Shown here: piece after piece, positions 24,385-32,233 of the stretch | Layout of the letters: every line of letters begins with the position of its first letter | Position numbering within the stretch: position 1 is the first letter of the stretch | From: Peptococcaceae bacterium BRH_c4a | GTDB lineage: Bacteria; Bacillota; Desulfotomaculia; Desulfotomaculales; Desulfocucumaceae | Length of the DNA: 64,000 nt | NCBI GenBank assembly: GCA_000961585.1 | Contig: LADN01000096.1 | Span: 1-64,000, forward strand | Direction of reading: 5' to 3' | Program-made: the position numbers and the translations under genes | The notes under the pieces: model-generated | The model's database searches: none | Told to the model about the DNA's origin: nothing | Seen by the model: only the letters and a program-made list of their open reading frames with translations

Positions 24385-25410
24385 TTGGAAAAGTTATTCA
24401 TCAGCAGGGACAGTTTAAAGAAACTACTGGACCGGCTGGCCCGGAACCTTAATTTGGTGGCGCCGGTAAAGGATCCAGAGGGTATAATAATGTTCGGGCC
24501 GGTGGCCGATGCCGGTCAGGTGCTTCTGGAATATCAGAACTCCACATTGCCTCCCAAGTCTTTTTTCTTTCCGCAAACCGAAAGGCTGTTTAAATTTTCC
24601 TATGGACAGGAAGGAATGGCTCTGGAGGATATGTGCGGATCGGACAAAAGGGTTCTTTTCGGGGTTCATCCATGTGATTTAAAAAGTATTTTATCTCTGG
24701 ACCCTGTTTTTGCGGGCGCGTATAAAGACCCCTACTATATAAACAAGAGGGAAAACTCTGCAATCATAGGACTTGCCTGCTCCAACCCGTCCCCCGGATG
24801 CTTTTGCGCCACCTTCGGCTTCGGCCCGGACGACGGGGAGGGATCGGATATAATGCTGACCCCTTCGGGCAAAGGTTTCGATGCTGATGTTTTAACTGAC
24901 AAGGGTCAGGAAATTGTGGCATCCTATAAAGACCTTTTTGAGAAAGCCGGAGATTCACCAAGGATTGCCGGTGAAACCCGGCTTACTGTGAAAAAGCTGG
25001 ATTTAACCGGTATTAAGGAACTGCTGGACGGGAATTTTGAACTGGAATACTGGAATCAGGTGTTTGAAAAATGCCTGGGCTGTGGTATATGCACCTATGT
25101 TTGCCCCACCTGCCACTGCTTTGATATATATGACTCCTCCAAAGGAGGGTGTGACGGCGAGAGATACAGGAGTTGGGACTCCTGCATGTTTACGCACTTT
25201 ACAATGATGGCCGGAGGGCATAACCCCAGGCCTTCCAAAAAGGAGCGGGTGCGCAACCGTTTCATGCACAAGCTCAAGTACCATATCGACCGTTACGGTC
25301 TGGCCGGCTGCGTGGGCTGTGGCAGATGCGTCAAGTCCTGCCCGGTTAATATAGATATTCGCCGGATAATAAGTGATTTGGGGGAGGTGAGCAGAAATGG
25401 GCAACTGTAA
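24385..25410 (+). CDS. flxB: FlxB-like 4Fe-4S subunit (anaerobic sulfite reductase A-like)
   Basis: 341 residues. The first 200 residues resemble the AsrA/hydrogenase beta fold (FFFPQTERLFKFSYG, FGVHPCDLKSIL, GLACSNPSPGCFCATFG). Two ferredoxin motifs follow, CLGCGICTYVCPTCHC and CVGCGRCVKSCP. The TTG at 24385 is chosen because AGGAGG sits 8 bases upstream; an in-frame GTG at 24376 lies on that ribosome site. Overlaps flxA by 14 bases. Confidence 0.86.
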   Translation: MEKLFISRDSLKKLLDRLARNLNLVAPVKDPEGIIMFGPVADAGQVLLEYQNSTLPPKSFFFPQTERLFKFSYGQEGMALEDMCGSDKRVLFGVHPCDLKSILSLDPVFAGAYKDPYYINKRENSAIIGLACSNPSPGCFCATFGFGPDDGEGSDIMLTPSGKGFDADVLTDKGQEIVASYKDLFEKAGDSPRIAGETRLTVKKLDLTGIKELLDGNFELEYWNQVFEKCLGCGICTYVCPTCHCFDIYDSSKGGCDGERYRSWDSCMFTHFTMMAGGHNPRPSKKERVRNRFMHKLKYHIDRYGLAGCVGCGRCVKSCPVNIDIRRIISDLGEVSRNGQL

Positions 25411-26248
25411 GTGTGATAACCCTTATCTACCCTACCCGGCTACAATAAAGGAAGTAATAGATGAAACAGTTGATGTTAAATCCTTTCAAATGGTATTTGA
25501 CGACCCTGAGGTAATGGAAAGTTTTAAACAGCAGCCGGGTCAGGTGGCCCAGATTTCTATATTTGGAGTGGGAGAAGCCACCATTTCCATAACTTCCTCT
25601 CCCACCAGGAAAGGCATACTGGAATTCAGTGTGAAAAAAGTGGGTCAGCTAACCGCCGCCCTTCATGATCTGGGGCCGGGATCCAGGGTGGGGGTGAGAG
25701 GGCCTTACGGTAACCATTTCCCTTATGAGATTATGAAGGGGAGGGATCTTCTTTTCGTAGGCGGAGGTATTGGCCTTGCTCCCCTGAGATCCCTGATAGA
25801 TTTTGTTCTGGCCGGAGAAAACCGCAAAGAATTCGGTAAGGTGGAAATAATCTACGGGGCCAGGTCGGTGGACGATCTTTGCTTCAAATACGATATTCTG
25901 GACAACTGGCCTAAATATGACAATACCGATGTTTATGTGACCATTGACCGGGCGGACATGGCCTGGCAGGGCCACGTGGGGTTTGTGCCCTCCTACCTGG
26001 AAGAAGTAAAGCCTTCACCTCTAAATAAATACGCCATCACCTGCGGTCCGCCCATTATGATAAAATTTGTACTGCAGGCTTTGAACAAAATGGGCTTTCA
26101 GGATGGTCAAATCATCACCACCCTGGAAATGAAGATGAAATGCGGGATAGGTAAGTGCGGCAGGTGTAATATAGGGTCCAAATTCGTGTGTCTTGACGGG
26201 CCGGTATTTACACTGTCACAGCTAAAAGAGCTTCCCCCGGAATTCTAA
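25397..26248 (+). CDS. flxA: FlxA-like FAD/NAD(P)-binding subunit (PyrK-like)
   Basis: 283 residues of the ferredoxin-NADP reductase/PyrK type. FAD domain with ISITSSPTR and GVRGPYGNHFP, nucleotide domain with FVGGGIGLAPLRSL and ITCGPPIMIKFVL, and a C-terminal [2Fe-2S] motif MKCGIGKCGRCNIG...C. It is the NAD(P)H entry or exit point of the complex, feeding FlxBCD and HdrA. ATG with GGAGGTGA upstream. Last gene of the operon; a heptad/hairpin unit follows. Confidence 0.9.
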   Translation: MGNCKCDNPYLPYPATIKEVIDETVDVKSFQMVFDDPEVMESFKQQPGQVAQISIFGVGEATISITSSPTRKGILEFSVKKVGQLTAALHDLGPGSRVGVRGPYGNHFPYEIMKGRDLLFVGGGIGLAPLRSLIDFVLAGENRKEFGKVEIIYGARSVDDLCFKYDILDNWPKYDNTDVYVTIDRADMAWQGHVGFVPSYLEEVKPSPLNKYAITCGPPIMIKFVLQALNKMGFQDGQIITTLEMKMKCGIGKCGRCNIGSKFVCLDGPVFTLSQLKELPPEF

Positions 26249-26254
26249 AAAACC

Positions 26255-26413
26255 GTCTTGTCGGCGGTGCCGTCTAAGGAAAGGGGACACACCTCTCTAG
26301 TGTGACTGCCTCCGGGGGTCAGAGGAATGTCCCCGATGCATAGACGGCGGAATCCAGATGAGGGTCACGCCAGCTAATTCTGGCTTCTGGCTTCTGACTC
26401 CTGAATTCTGGTT
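26255..26413. repeat. Heptad/hairpin unit interrupted by a GGGGACA palindrome
   Basis: GCCGTCT at 26269 and AGACGGC at 26341 are the two halves of the hairpin that opens the heptad units at 1 and 3205, here separated by about 65 bases. The insert (26280-26335) is itself an imperfect palindrome: GGGGACACACCTCT pairs with AGAGGAATGTCCCC. Heptads follow, first as GGAATCCAG, then in reverse sense as TTCTGGCTTCTGGCTTCTGA. Confidence 0.6.
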
Positions 26414-26806
26414 CTAAAATCCCACCCCGAAGATACCGCCCAGGGAACCCCCCACCAGGCAAATAAGCAGCTTCTGCAGCAAAGGAAAGAAGGCTGCCCC
26501 GGTGGGAAGAAAAATACCCATTAGAAGCCAGATCAGGATAAATACTGCAATTCCTGTGGCCAGGCCGTGAACAAGCCCCTTGGAGCCCGAATGTCTGGAA
26601 GAGTAGAAACCCCCCAGGGAAACCCCGATAAAAAGCAGTATTGAGGCCGTAACGGGCATGGTTGACTCGGTTATTCCGGTAAAATAATATATTATGCCCA
26701 GAAACAAAATACCAATCAGCATGGCGGCCAGTGCGGTCAGAAGTCCCCTGAAAACAGAAACGAAATTGAAAACTGAATTGGATCCGGAAGGAGCTTTAAA
26801 ACTCAT
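26414..26806 (-). CDS. TIGR04086/YrzE-type membrane protein
   Basis: 130 residues. Four transmembrane segments with small-residue motifs (GLLTALAAMLIGILFLGIIY, LLFIGVSLGGFYSSRHSGSK, GLATGIAVFILIW, LVGGSLGGIFGVGF), the usual layout of this Firmicutes family of unknown function. The ATG at 26806 has GGAGGTG upstream; a longer frame to 26902 lacks one. Usually found near sporulation or secretion genes in relatives, but the neighbours here give no clue. Confidence 0.7.
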   Translation of the reverse strand: MSFKAPSGSNSVFNFVSVFRGLLTALAAMLIGILFLGIIYYFTGITESTMPVTASILLFIGVSLGGFYSSRHSGSKGLVHGLATGIAVFILIWLLMGIFLPTGAAFFPLLQKLLICLVGGSLGGIFGVGF

Positions 26807-26956
26807 TGAATACACCTCCAGGGATTTTATACCATAAATGTATGTGGATATACGGCAATTATGACCGCATTTATTAAAGTGATAATTTTTTAGTTTACGC
26901 ATGGTGGTTTATGTTATTATTAAGGAGTGGCAACAACATAGTTGAGGAGATTTTTT

Positions 26957-27553
26957 TTGAGGGATTTTATTATAACTTATAGTATTGAGGACAGGTTATA
27001 CCTTAATATTACCAACCGGTGCACCAATAACTGCGCCTTTTGCATACGAAAAACAGAACATGGAGTTGGCTATAACCTGTGGCTGCAGAAGGAGCCCAGC
27101 GCTGAAGAGGTTATGGCTTCGCTGAGGGGTCTGGAGATGGACGCCTACAGTGAGATTATATTCTGCGGGTACGGTGAGCCGCTTTTAAGAATGGACCTGG
27201 TAATTGAGGTGGCCGGTGGTATTAAAAGGGAGTATGGAAAAATAATCAGGATAAATACCAATGGCCATGCCGATCTCATCCACGGGCCGGGCAATGCGCA
27301 AAAGCTGAAGGGACTGGTGGACAGGATTAATATCAGCTTAAATGCCCAGGACAGTGTCAAATACAGGGAAATCTGCAGGCCGGCCTTCGGTGCCGGAACT
27401 TACCAGGCCGTTTTGAATTTCTCCAAAAGCTGCGATGGAATAATTCCGGATGTGGTTTTATCGGTGGTGGACTGGCCTGGAGTGGATACCGTTAAGTGCC
27501 GGGAAATTGCACAAGGCCTGGGGATGGAACTCAGGGTGAGGAAGTCCTCATGA
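26957..27553 (+). CDS. Radical SAM protein (TatD-associated type)
   Basis: 198 residues. LNITNRCTNNCAFCIR gives the CxxxCxxC [4Fe-4S] site at about 20-27, then IIFCGYGEPLLR (GGEP-like motif) and RINTNGHADLIHG, as in small radical SAM proteins often paired with TatD nucleases. No tatD is beside it here. Substrate unknown. The TTG at 26957 has GAGGAG 7 bases upstream and is preferred to an in-frame TTG at 26942 that overlaps it. Confidence 0.75.
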   Translation: MRDFIITYSIEDRLYLNITNRCTNNCAFCIRKTEHGVGYNLWLQKEPSAEEVMASLRGLEMDAYSEIIFCGYGEPLLRMDLVIEVAGGIKREYGKIIRINTNGHADLIHGPGNAQKLKGLVDRINISLNAQDSVKYREICRPAFGAGTYQAVLNFSKSCDGIIPDVVLSVVDWPGVDTVKCREIAQGLGMELRVRKSS

Positions 27554-27619
27554 AAAGCCAGCCGGAATTTTTTTTCGTTCGGTTGTGTTTATGTAATATT
27601 GTCGGGGCAGGTGTTCAAG

Positions 27620-28300
27620 GTGTCCGATTACATTGAATATCTAAAGAAGATAAAGCTGTTTTGTTACCTGGATGATCAGCAGTTGTCCGAGGTTGACAGG
27701 CTTATTATGGAAAGGAATTATCAGAAAGGCAGGATCATTTTTGTGGAGGGTGAGCCTGGCGAGGCCGTTTATTTTTTGCGGGAAGGCCGGGTAAAGATTT
27801 CCAAGCAGTCCGATGATGGTCGGGAGCAGATACTGCATTTTATCCACCCGGGGGAAATGTTCGCTGAGGTGGTATTGTTTGACGGAGGCGACTACCCGGC
27901 CACGGCTGAGGCTGTGGAGGATTCAAGGATAGGCTTGATTAAGAACCTGGAAATGGAAAGGATAACCATGGACAATCCCGGCATTGCCCTGGGGATTCTT
28001 AAAATAATGTCCAGGCGTCTGAGGATGGCGCAAAAACAAATCAACGACCTGGCTCTTATGGATACCTCCAGGCGCATGGCCAGCACCCTTCTTTTTCTGG
28101 CTGCGGAACAGGGAACTTCCTGTGAAAGGGGACTGGCAATTGACATATCCCTAACAAACCAGGATCTGGCCAGCATGATAGGCACTTCCCGGGAAACGGC
28201 CAACAGAATATTAAGCGATATGCGCAGGCAGAAGGCCCTGGAGGTTGACAGGAAACAAATAATCATAACCGATATGAAGAGGCTCAAATCCTGGCTATAA
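27620..28300 (+). CDS. Crp/Fnr-family transcriptional regulator
   Basis: About 226 residues. Cyclic-nucleotide-binding-like sensor (GRIIFVEGEPGEAVYFLREG, GREQILHFIHPGEMFAEV), dimer helix around KIMSRRLRMAQKQIN, and a winged HTH (LTNQDLASMIGTSRETANRIL). Few cysteines, so an FNR-type oxygen-sensing cluster is unlikely. The GTG at 27620 follows GGCAGGTG; in-frame TTG 27599 and GTG 27611 are alternatives. Stands alone; could control nearby redox genes, but no site was identified. Confidence 0.85.
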   Translation: MSDYIEYLKKIKLFCYLDDQQLSEVDRLIMERNYQKGRIIFVEGEPGEAVYFLREGRVKISKQSDDGREQILHFIHPGEMFAEVVLFDGGDYPATAEAVEDSRIGLIKNLEMERITMDNPGIALGILKIMSRRLRMAQKQINDLALMDTSRRMASTLLFLAAEQGTSCERGLAIDISLTNQDLASMIGTSRETANRILSDMRRQKALEVDRKQIIITDMKRLKSWL

Positions 28301-28374
28301 CCACGGGTAACCCCGGGATTATAGTTTCTCCGATGGTCCCCCGTAACGTATATCGGTTGAAGGTCACTTTTAAA

Positions 28375-28447
28375 GCAGGCTGTCACTATTCTGGATTCTG
28401 AATTCCGGATTCTGGATTCCAGTCCGCCCGTAGGGCGGCTTTTTTAA
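28375..28447. repeat. Heptad-repeat/hairpin unit with terminator
   Basis: GGCTGTCACTATTCTGGATTCTGAATTCC... heptads in reverse sense, then AGTCCGCCC-GTA-GGGCGGCTTTTTT at 28420-28447, a plus-strand terminator for the Crp/Fnr gene. In reverse complement, AGTGACAGCCTGCTTTAAAAGTGACC matches bases 56-80 of the window. Confidence 0.65.
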
Positions 28448-28619
28448 TCTGATGGTCGAAATCCCGCCTTCCGTCCAGGTTAATCATGGTGGCCGAGCCC
28501 GTCGCTTCTTCAACAAAAGCGTATCCTACCTCAAAATCCGGGTGGGCTTTGTTTCTTTTTGAAAGGTTTTTTTCAACGAGAAGTTCTTTCTTTCCGATTA
28601 GTTTGTTTTTTTTAGCCAA
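28386..28619 (-). CDS. Small basic hypothetical protein with repeat-encoded C-terminus
   Basis: 77 residues, TTG start with a perfect AAGGAGGG site. The first 50 residues are Lys-rich then mixed (MAKKNKLIGKKELLVEKNL, VGYAFVEEATGSATMINLDG). The last ~20 residues (RADWNPESGIQNPE end) are read from the hairpin and heptads of the repeat unit, so the repeat has replaced the original C-terminus or the gene grew into it. Family not recognised. Confidence 0.5.
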   Translation of the reverse strand: MAKKNKLIGKKELLVEKNLSKRNKAHPDFEVGYAFVEEATGSATMINLDGRRDFDHQIKKAALRADWNPESGIQNPE

Positions 28620-28745
28620 CGGGATACCCTCCTTTAAAGATAATGTTGTATACTATTTATGCCCATTTTTTAGCTGCAAAATTAATATAAACAGAGTCGT
28701 TGAAGGGGAAATTATAAACATAATCGAAAAGGAGGAACACATTTT

Positions 28746-28961
28746 ATGGCGATCACCGAAGAAACCCTGAAGGTGCGGGGAATGTCCTGCAATCATTGTA
28801 AGATGGCTGTTGAGAAAGCGCTGAAAAATTTGCCGGGAGTTTCCGGGGCCGAGGTGGATCTGGCGGCGGCAACAGTAAAGGTAACTTACGATCCCGGGTC
28901 GACGGATCGCGAAAAAATAACCGGGGCCATTGACCGGGCGGGATATGCGGTAGTAGAATAA
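28746..28961 (+). CDS. CopZ-like copper chaperone (HMA domain)
   Basis: 71 residues, a single heavy-metal-associated domain: LKVRGMSCNHCKMAVEKAL with the metal-binding CNHC, then GAEVDLAAATVKVTYD and AGYAVVE. Binds Cu(I) or another soft metal and hands it to a P-type ATPase or repressor, neither of which is in the window. ATG with AAGGAGG upstream. Confidence 0.88.
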   Translation: MAITEETLKVRGMSCNHCKMAVEKALKNLPGVSGAEVDLAAATVKVTYDPGSTDREKITGAIDRAGYAVVE

Positions 28962-29008
28962 ACCGGAATACCTCATAAGTAAAAAAGCCTATCAGGGGGC
29001 ATTGAAGG

Positions 29009-29038
29009 CATGGGCCGGTGTATAGACGGCCGGCCCAT
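29009..29038. other. GC-rich inverted repeat ahead of queD
   Basis: CATGGGCCGG-TGTATAGACG-GCCGGCCCATG (about 10 bp paired) with no T run, 44 bases before queD. It could be an mRNA leader structure of the queuosine operon. It does not match the preQ1 riboswitch consensus that I know. Confidence 0.4.
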
Positions 29039-29081
29039 GGAAAATCATTATTAGCATGTGGGTCTATAAACAGGGGAGGCA

Positions 29082-29483
29082 GTGGGGGATTTGTTTGAAA
29101 TCTCGGTAAAAAGAAGGTTTGCCGCAGCTCACCGGCTGGAAGGCTACCAGGGGCAGTGTTCAGCCCTGCACGGGCATACATGGATCGTGGAAGTGGCGGT
29201 GGCCGGCAGTGGGCTGGATTCATGCGGAATGCTGGCGGATTTCAGGATTATTAAGGAGACAGTTGATGGTATAGTCACCGATCTGGATCACAGCTATCTC
29301 AATGACATAGTATTCTTTTCCGGAGGGGATCCTAAAAATAACCCCACTGCTGAAAATATCGCCTTTTACATTTACGGCAAGGTTAAAGAACAGATCATAA
29401 AAATATCACCGGGGCTGATGGTCCGTGGTGTTAGGGTCTGGGAATCACCGGACGCATCGGCGCTCTACCGGGAGGATTTGTAA
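29082..29483 (+). CDS. queD: 6-carboxy-tetrahydropterin synthase QueD
   Basis: 133 residues of the 6-pyruvoyl-tetrahydropterin synthase family. Zinc ligands His in FAAAHRLEG and in LHGHTWIVEV, catalytic Cys in GQCSALHGH, and DLDHSYLND plus the ENIAFYIY acid-box region. Converts dihydroneopterin triphosphate to 6-carboxy-tetrahydropterin. GTG start after AGGGGAGG; a TTG three codons later is possible. First gene of queD-queC-DUF366-queE-folE. Confidence 0.92.
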   Translation: MGDLFEISVKRRFAAAHRLEGYQGQCSALHGHTWIVEVAVAGSGLDSCGMLADFRIIKETVDGIVTDLDHSYLNDIVFFSGGDPKNNPTAENIAFYIYGKVKEQIIKISPGLMVRGVRVWESPDASALYREDL

Positions 29484-29484
29484 A

Positions 29485-30150
29485 ATGTCCAGTATAGTGC
29501 TTCTTTCCGGAGGTCTTGATTCCGCAGTTTCTCTGGGCCAGGCGCTGAGAGAGGGAGAGGTTAAGCTGTGCATCACCTTTGATTATGGACAGAGGGCCCG
29601 TTTGAAGGAGATTAATTCATCGGCTGAAATAGCTGCGTTTTATAAATTAAAGCACAGGGTGGTCACACTTACTTTTTTGAGAGACATTACCTCCACCTCC
29701 CTGGTGAACGCCGGGGAGCCGGTTCCCGAGCCGGAAGAAAGTAATCTGGACCATTTGGATAAAATGGCCGAGACCGCCAGATCTGTTTGGGTGCCCAATC
29801 GAAACGGAATTTTTGTCAACATTGCCGCCGCCTTTGCCGAATCCATGGACGCAAGGCAGGTTGTTACCGGCTTTAACGCCGAAGAGGCTAAAAGCTTCCC
29901 TGACAACAGCAGGGAATACCTGCAGTCCTGTAACCGGGCGCTGTCCTTTTCAACTCTGAAAGGGATCAGGCTGGTGAGCTACACCCAGATGCTTCACAAG
30001 GTTGACATAGTCAAGCTTGGCAAGAGGCTGGGCACACCCTTTCAGCACCTCTGGCCCTGTTACTTTGGCGGTGATGATCTTTGCGGGAACTGCGAAAGCT
30101 GCAAGAGATATTACAGGGCAATGAAGGCTGCAGGTGATCATAGTGCATGA
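29485..30150 (+). CDS. queC: 7-cyano-7-deazaguanine synthase QueC
   Basis: 221 residues. ATP-pyrophosphatase loop LLSGGLDSAVSL at about 5-16, FVNIAAAFAESM, and the zinc site around CYFGGDDLCGNCESCKRYY. Converts 7-carboxy-7-deazaguanine to preQ0 using ATP and ammonia. ATG one base after the queD stop, ribosome site GGGAGG inside queD. Confidence 0.94.
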   Translation: MSSIVLLSGGLDSAVSLGQALREGEVKLCITFDYGQRARLKEINSSAEIAAFYKLKHRVVTLTFLRDITSTSLVNAGEPVPEPEESNLDHLDKMAETARSVWVPNRNGIFVNIAAAFAESMDARQVVTGFNAEEAKSFPDNSREYLQSCNRALSFSTLKGIRLVSYTQMLHKVDIVKLGKRLGTPFQHLWPCYFGGDDLCGNCESCKRYYRAMKAAGDHSA

Positions 30151-30697
30151 ATATTTTCATGAAAGTATAATCAGTTATACCGGGCATCAGCTCTCCTCCC
30201 TCTGGGCCTACAGAAACTTTGGCCTGCAGGGTGACAGTATAGTATGCTTTAGAGGGCCGTGCAGTGTTGAACCCACGGAAATGGTTGATGTTGAGGACGT
30301 GCTGGGAGGCTCCAGTATTTTCGGCCCCCATATGATTCATTTTATCGTGGAGCATTTTGGAGAATGCCTGGAAAGCGGTGTGCTCAGGCAGAGGTTGTTA
30401 ATATCCATAATTAAGGATGCTCTTGCCTTTCCGGAGTTGGTCCGGAGGGGGGACGATCTCTATCTGGGTGACCGAAAGCTTTCAATATCAATAGCCACCG
30501 CCTCACCGGTTTCCATAATGATACACGCCGCTCTGAACATCGTTTCGGAGGGGACACCGGTCAAGGCTGCGGGGCTTTTGGATATGGGATATAATGAAGA
30601 TCAGATCGTTGATTTTGGAAAACGGGCATGCCGTTTGTATACTCAGGAAATGGCGTCAGTCAAAATGGCCTGCTGCAAGGTAAGAGGTGTTGTATAG
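30143..30697 (+). CDS. DUF366 family protein in the preQ0 operon
   Basis: 184 residues. Matches the DUF366 pattern: SYTGHQLSSLWAYRNFG, VCFRGPCSV, MVDVEDV, MIHFIVEHFG, ATASPVSIMIHAALNI, ending in Cys-rich VKMACCKVRG. Function unknown; its place between queC and queE makes a role in preQ0 or a deazapurine branch likely. The GTG at 30143 has AGGTGATC upstream, while a GTG at 30134 overlaps that site. Overlaps queC by 8 bases. Confidence 0.78.
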   Translation: MHEYFHESIISYTGHQLSSLWAYRNFGLQGDSIVCFRGPCSVEPTEMVDVEDVLGGSSIFGPHMIHFIVEHFGECLESGVLRQRLLISIIKDALAFPELVRRGDDLYLGDRKLSISIATASPVSIMIHAALNIVSEGTPVKAAGLLDMGYNEDQIVDFGKRACRLYTQEMASVKMACCKVRGVV

Positions 30698-30698
30698 A

Positions 30699-31436
30699 TT
30701 GAAATGCCATATCCGGGAAATATTTTCCTCGGTACAGGGTGAGGGCCCCTACCTGGGAATAAGACAGATTTTCGTAAGATTTGAGGGGTGTAATCTTTCC
30801 TGCCATTACTGTGACACAAAAACTCATGGTAAAGGTGCAGGGTGCAGTGTGGAGGTGGACCCGGGCAACAAAAAGTTCATTGAGGCGGACAACCCCATGT
30901 CATCCAGTGACTTGCTGGGAATTATCACCGGCAGCTTTGACCTCTCACTGCATCAATGGGTCAGTATCACCGGCGGGGAGCCACTGCTGCAAGCCGGTTA
31001 TCTTATGGAATTGCTGCCCGGTCTCAGGGATTTGGGGCTGAAGATTTACCTGGAAACAAACGGCACTTTGCCTGATGACCTGGAGCGGATAGTGGACATG
31101 GTGGATGTGGTGGCCATGGATATCAAGCTGCCGGGAACTTCCGGCTGTCAGCCCATGTGGAACCGGCACAGCCAGTTTTTAGCCATTGCCGGGAGGACCG
31201 GTGTTTTTGTTAAAATTGTAATGGATGATGGCGCCGATGTTTCTGAATATGATACCGCGCTGGACCTGCTGTCCCGGATAGATGCCTCAATAACACTGGT
31301 TATTCAGCCGGTGACATTAAACGGGAAGTGCATGCTGTCACCGGGAAGGGCGCTTTATTTGCAGAGTATGGCCTTGAAGAGGTTGAGAGATGTAAGAATA
31401 ATACCTCAGGCACATAAAATGATGGACCAGCTTTGA
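30699..31436 (+). CDS. queE: 7-carboxy-7-deazaguanine synthase QueE
   Basis: 245 residues, radical [23 protein letters not shown] near the start, [4Fe-4S] site [10 protein letters not shown] at about 32-39, then ITGGEPLLQ and YLETNGTLP. Converts 6-carboxy-tetrahydropterin to CDG. A TTG at 30699 is preferred with AAGAGGTG upstream; a GTG at 30687 lies on that site. Overlaps folE's leader by a few bases. Confidence 0.92.
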   Translation: MKCHIREIFSSVQGEGPYLGIRQIFVRFEGCNLSCHYCDTKTHGKGAGCSVEVDPGNKKFIEADNPMSSSDLLGIITGSFDLSLHQWVSITGGEPLLQAGYLMELLPGLRDLGLKIYLETNGTLPDDLERIVDMVDVVAMDIKLPGTSGCQPMWNRHSQFLAIAGRTGVFVKIVMDDGADVSEYDTALDLLSRIDASITLVIQPVTLNGKCMLSPGRALYLQSMALKRLRDVRIIPQAHKMMDQL

Positions 31437-31459
31437 TATTAATCGGGAGGGGAAGAGCA

Positions 31460-32020
31460 TTGGTTGACAGGGATAAATTGGAAAAAGCGGTGAGGATGAT
31501 TCTGGAGGCCATAGGGGAAGACCCGGAAAGGGAGGGTTTAAAAGAAACTCCGGCCCGGGTGGCCAGGATGTACCAGGAAATATTCTGCGGCCTTTGGGAA
31601 GATCCCCAGGACCATTTGCAGAAAATGTTTTCCGAAGAGCATGAGGAAATGGTGCTGGTAAAGGACATTCCCATTTACTCCATGTGTGAGCACCACCTGC
31701 TGCCATTTTTCGGCAAGGCCCATGTGGCCTACATTCCAAGGCGGGGAAATGTAACGGGGCTGTCCAAGCTGGCCAGGGTGGTTGAGGGCTATGCCAAGAG
31801 GCCGCAGCTTCAGGAAAGGCTGACCTCACAGATTGCAGACGCCATTATGAAGAAACTGTCGCCTCACGGCGTGCTGGTTGTACTGGAGGCAGAGCATATG
31901 TGCATGACACTAAGGGGTGTGCGAAAGCCTGGATCAAAAACGATAACCTCGGCGGTGAGGGGTTCCTTCCAGAAGAATGAAGTGACCAGGGCAGAAGCTC
32001 TCTCCCTGATTAAGGGTTAG
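31460..32020 (+). CDS. folE: GTP cyclohydrolase I
   Basis: 186 residues, type [17 protein letters not shown], zinc and active-site stretch [19 protein letters not shown] (Cys and His), [20 protein letters not shown] and the second zinc Cys in [11 protein letters not shown]. Makes dihydroneopterin triphosphate, the first step for both folate and preQ0; the operon context favours queuosine supply. TTG at 31460 with GGGAGGGG upstream. Confidence 0.95.
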   Translation: MVDRDKLEKAVRMILEAIGEDPEREGLKETPARVARMYQEIFCGLWEDPQDHLQKMFSEEHEEMVLVKDIPIYSMCEHHLLPFFGKAHVAYIPRRGNVTGLSKLARVVEGYAKRPQLQERLTSQIADAIMKKLSPHGVLVVLEAEHMCMTLRGVRKPGSKTITSAVRGSFQKNEVTRAEALSLIKG

Positions 32021-32030
32021 GAGTGAAAGG

Positions 32031-32222
32031 ATGAAGGAAGGCCGTGAACAAAAGGATCCGGGCAAATTGGAGCTGATCGCCACAAAATCCTTTGAGCCGT
32101 ACAGCGACATGTACCGGATAGTGGATTTTTTGAATAAGAGCTTAAAAGAAAAAAGGGTCATGTTTGGTCTGACAAAGGATAAGGAAAACGGAAAGATGAT
32201 TATAACTATATATGAGGTGTAG
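32031..32222 (+). CDS. YpmA-like (DUF4264) small protein
   Basis: 63 residues. After a charged head, LELIATKSFEPYSDMYRIVD, FLNKSLKEKRVMFGLTKDK and a closing ITIYEV match the YpmA family of Bacilli and Clostridia, of unknown function. Ten bases after folE, likely same transcript. ATG with GGAGTGA upstream. Confidence 0.75.
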   Translation: MKEGREQKDPGKLELIATKSFEPYSDMYRIVDFLNKSLKEKRVMFGLTKDKENGKMIITIYEV

Positions 32223-32233
32223 GGAGGTTATTT

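Noticed and set aside
29009-29038. preQ1 riboswitch ahead of the queuosine operon
   Set aside because: The hairpin is GC-rich and lacks the short stem plus A-rich tail of preQ1-I and the known features of other preQ1 classes.
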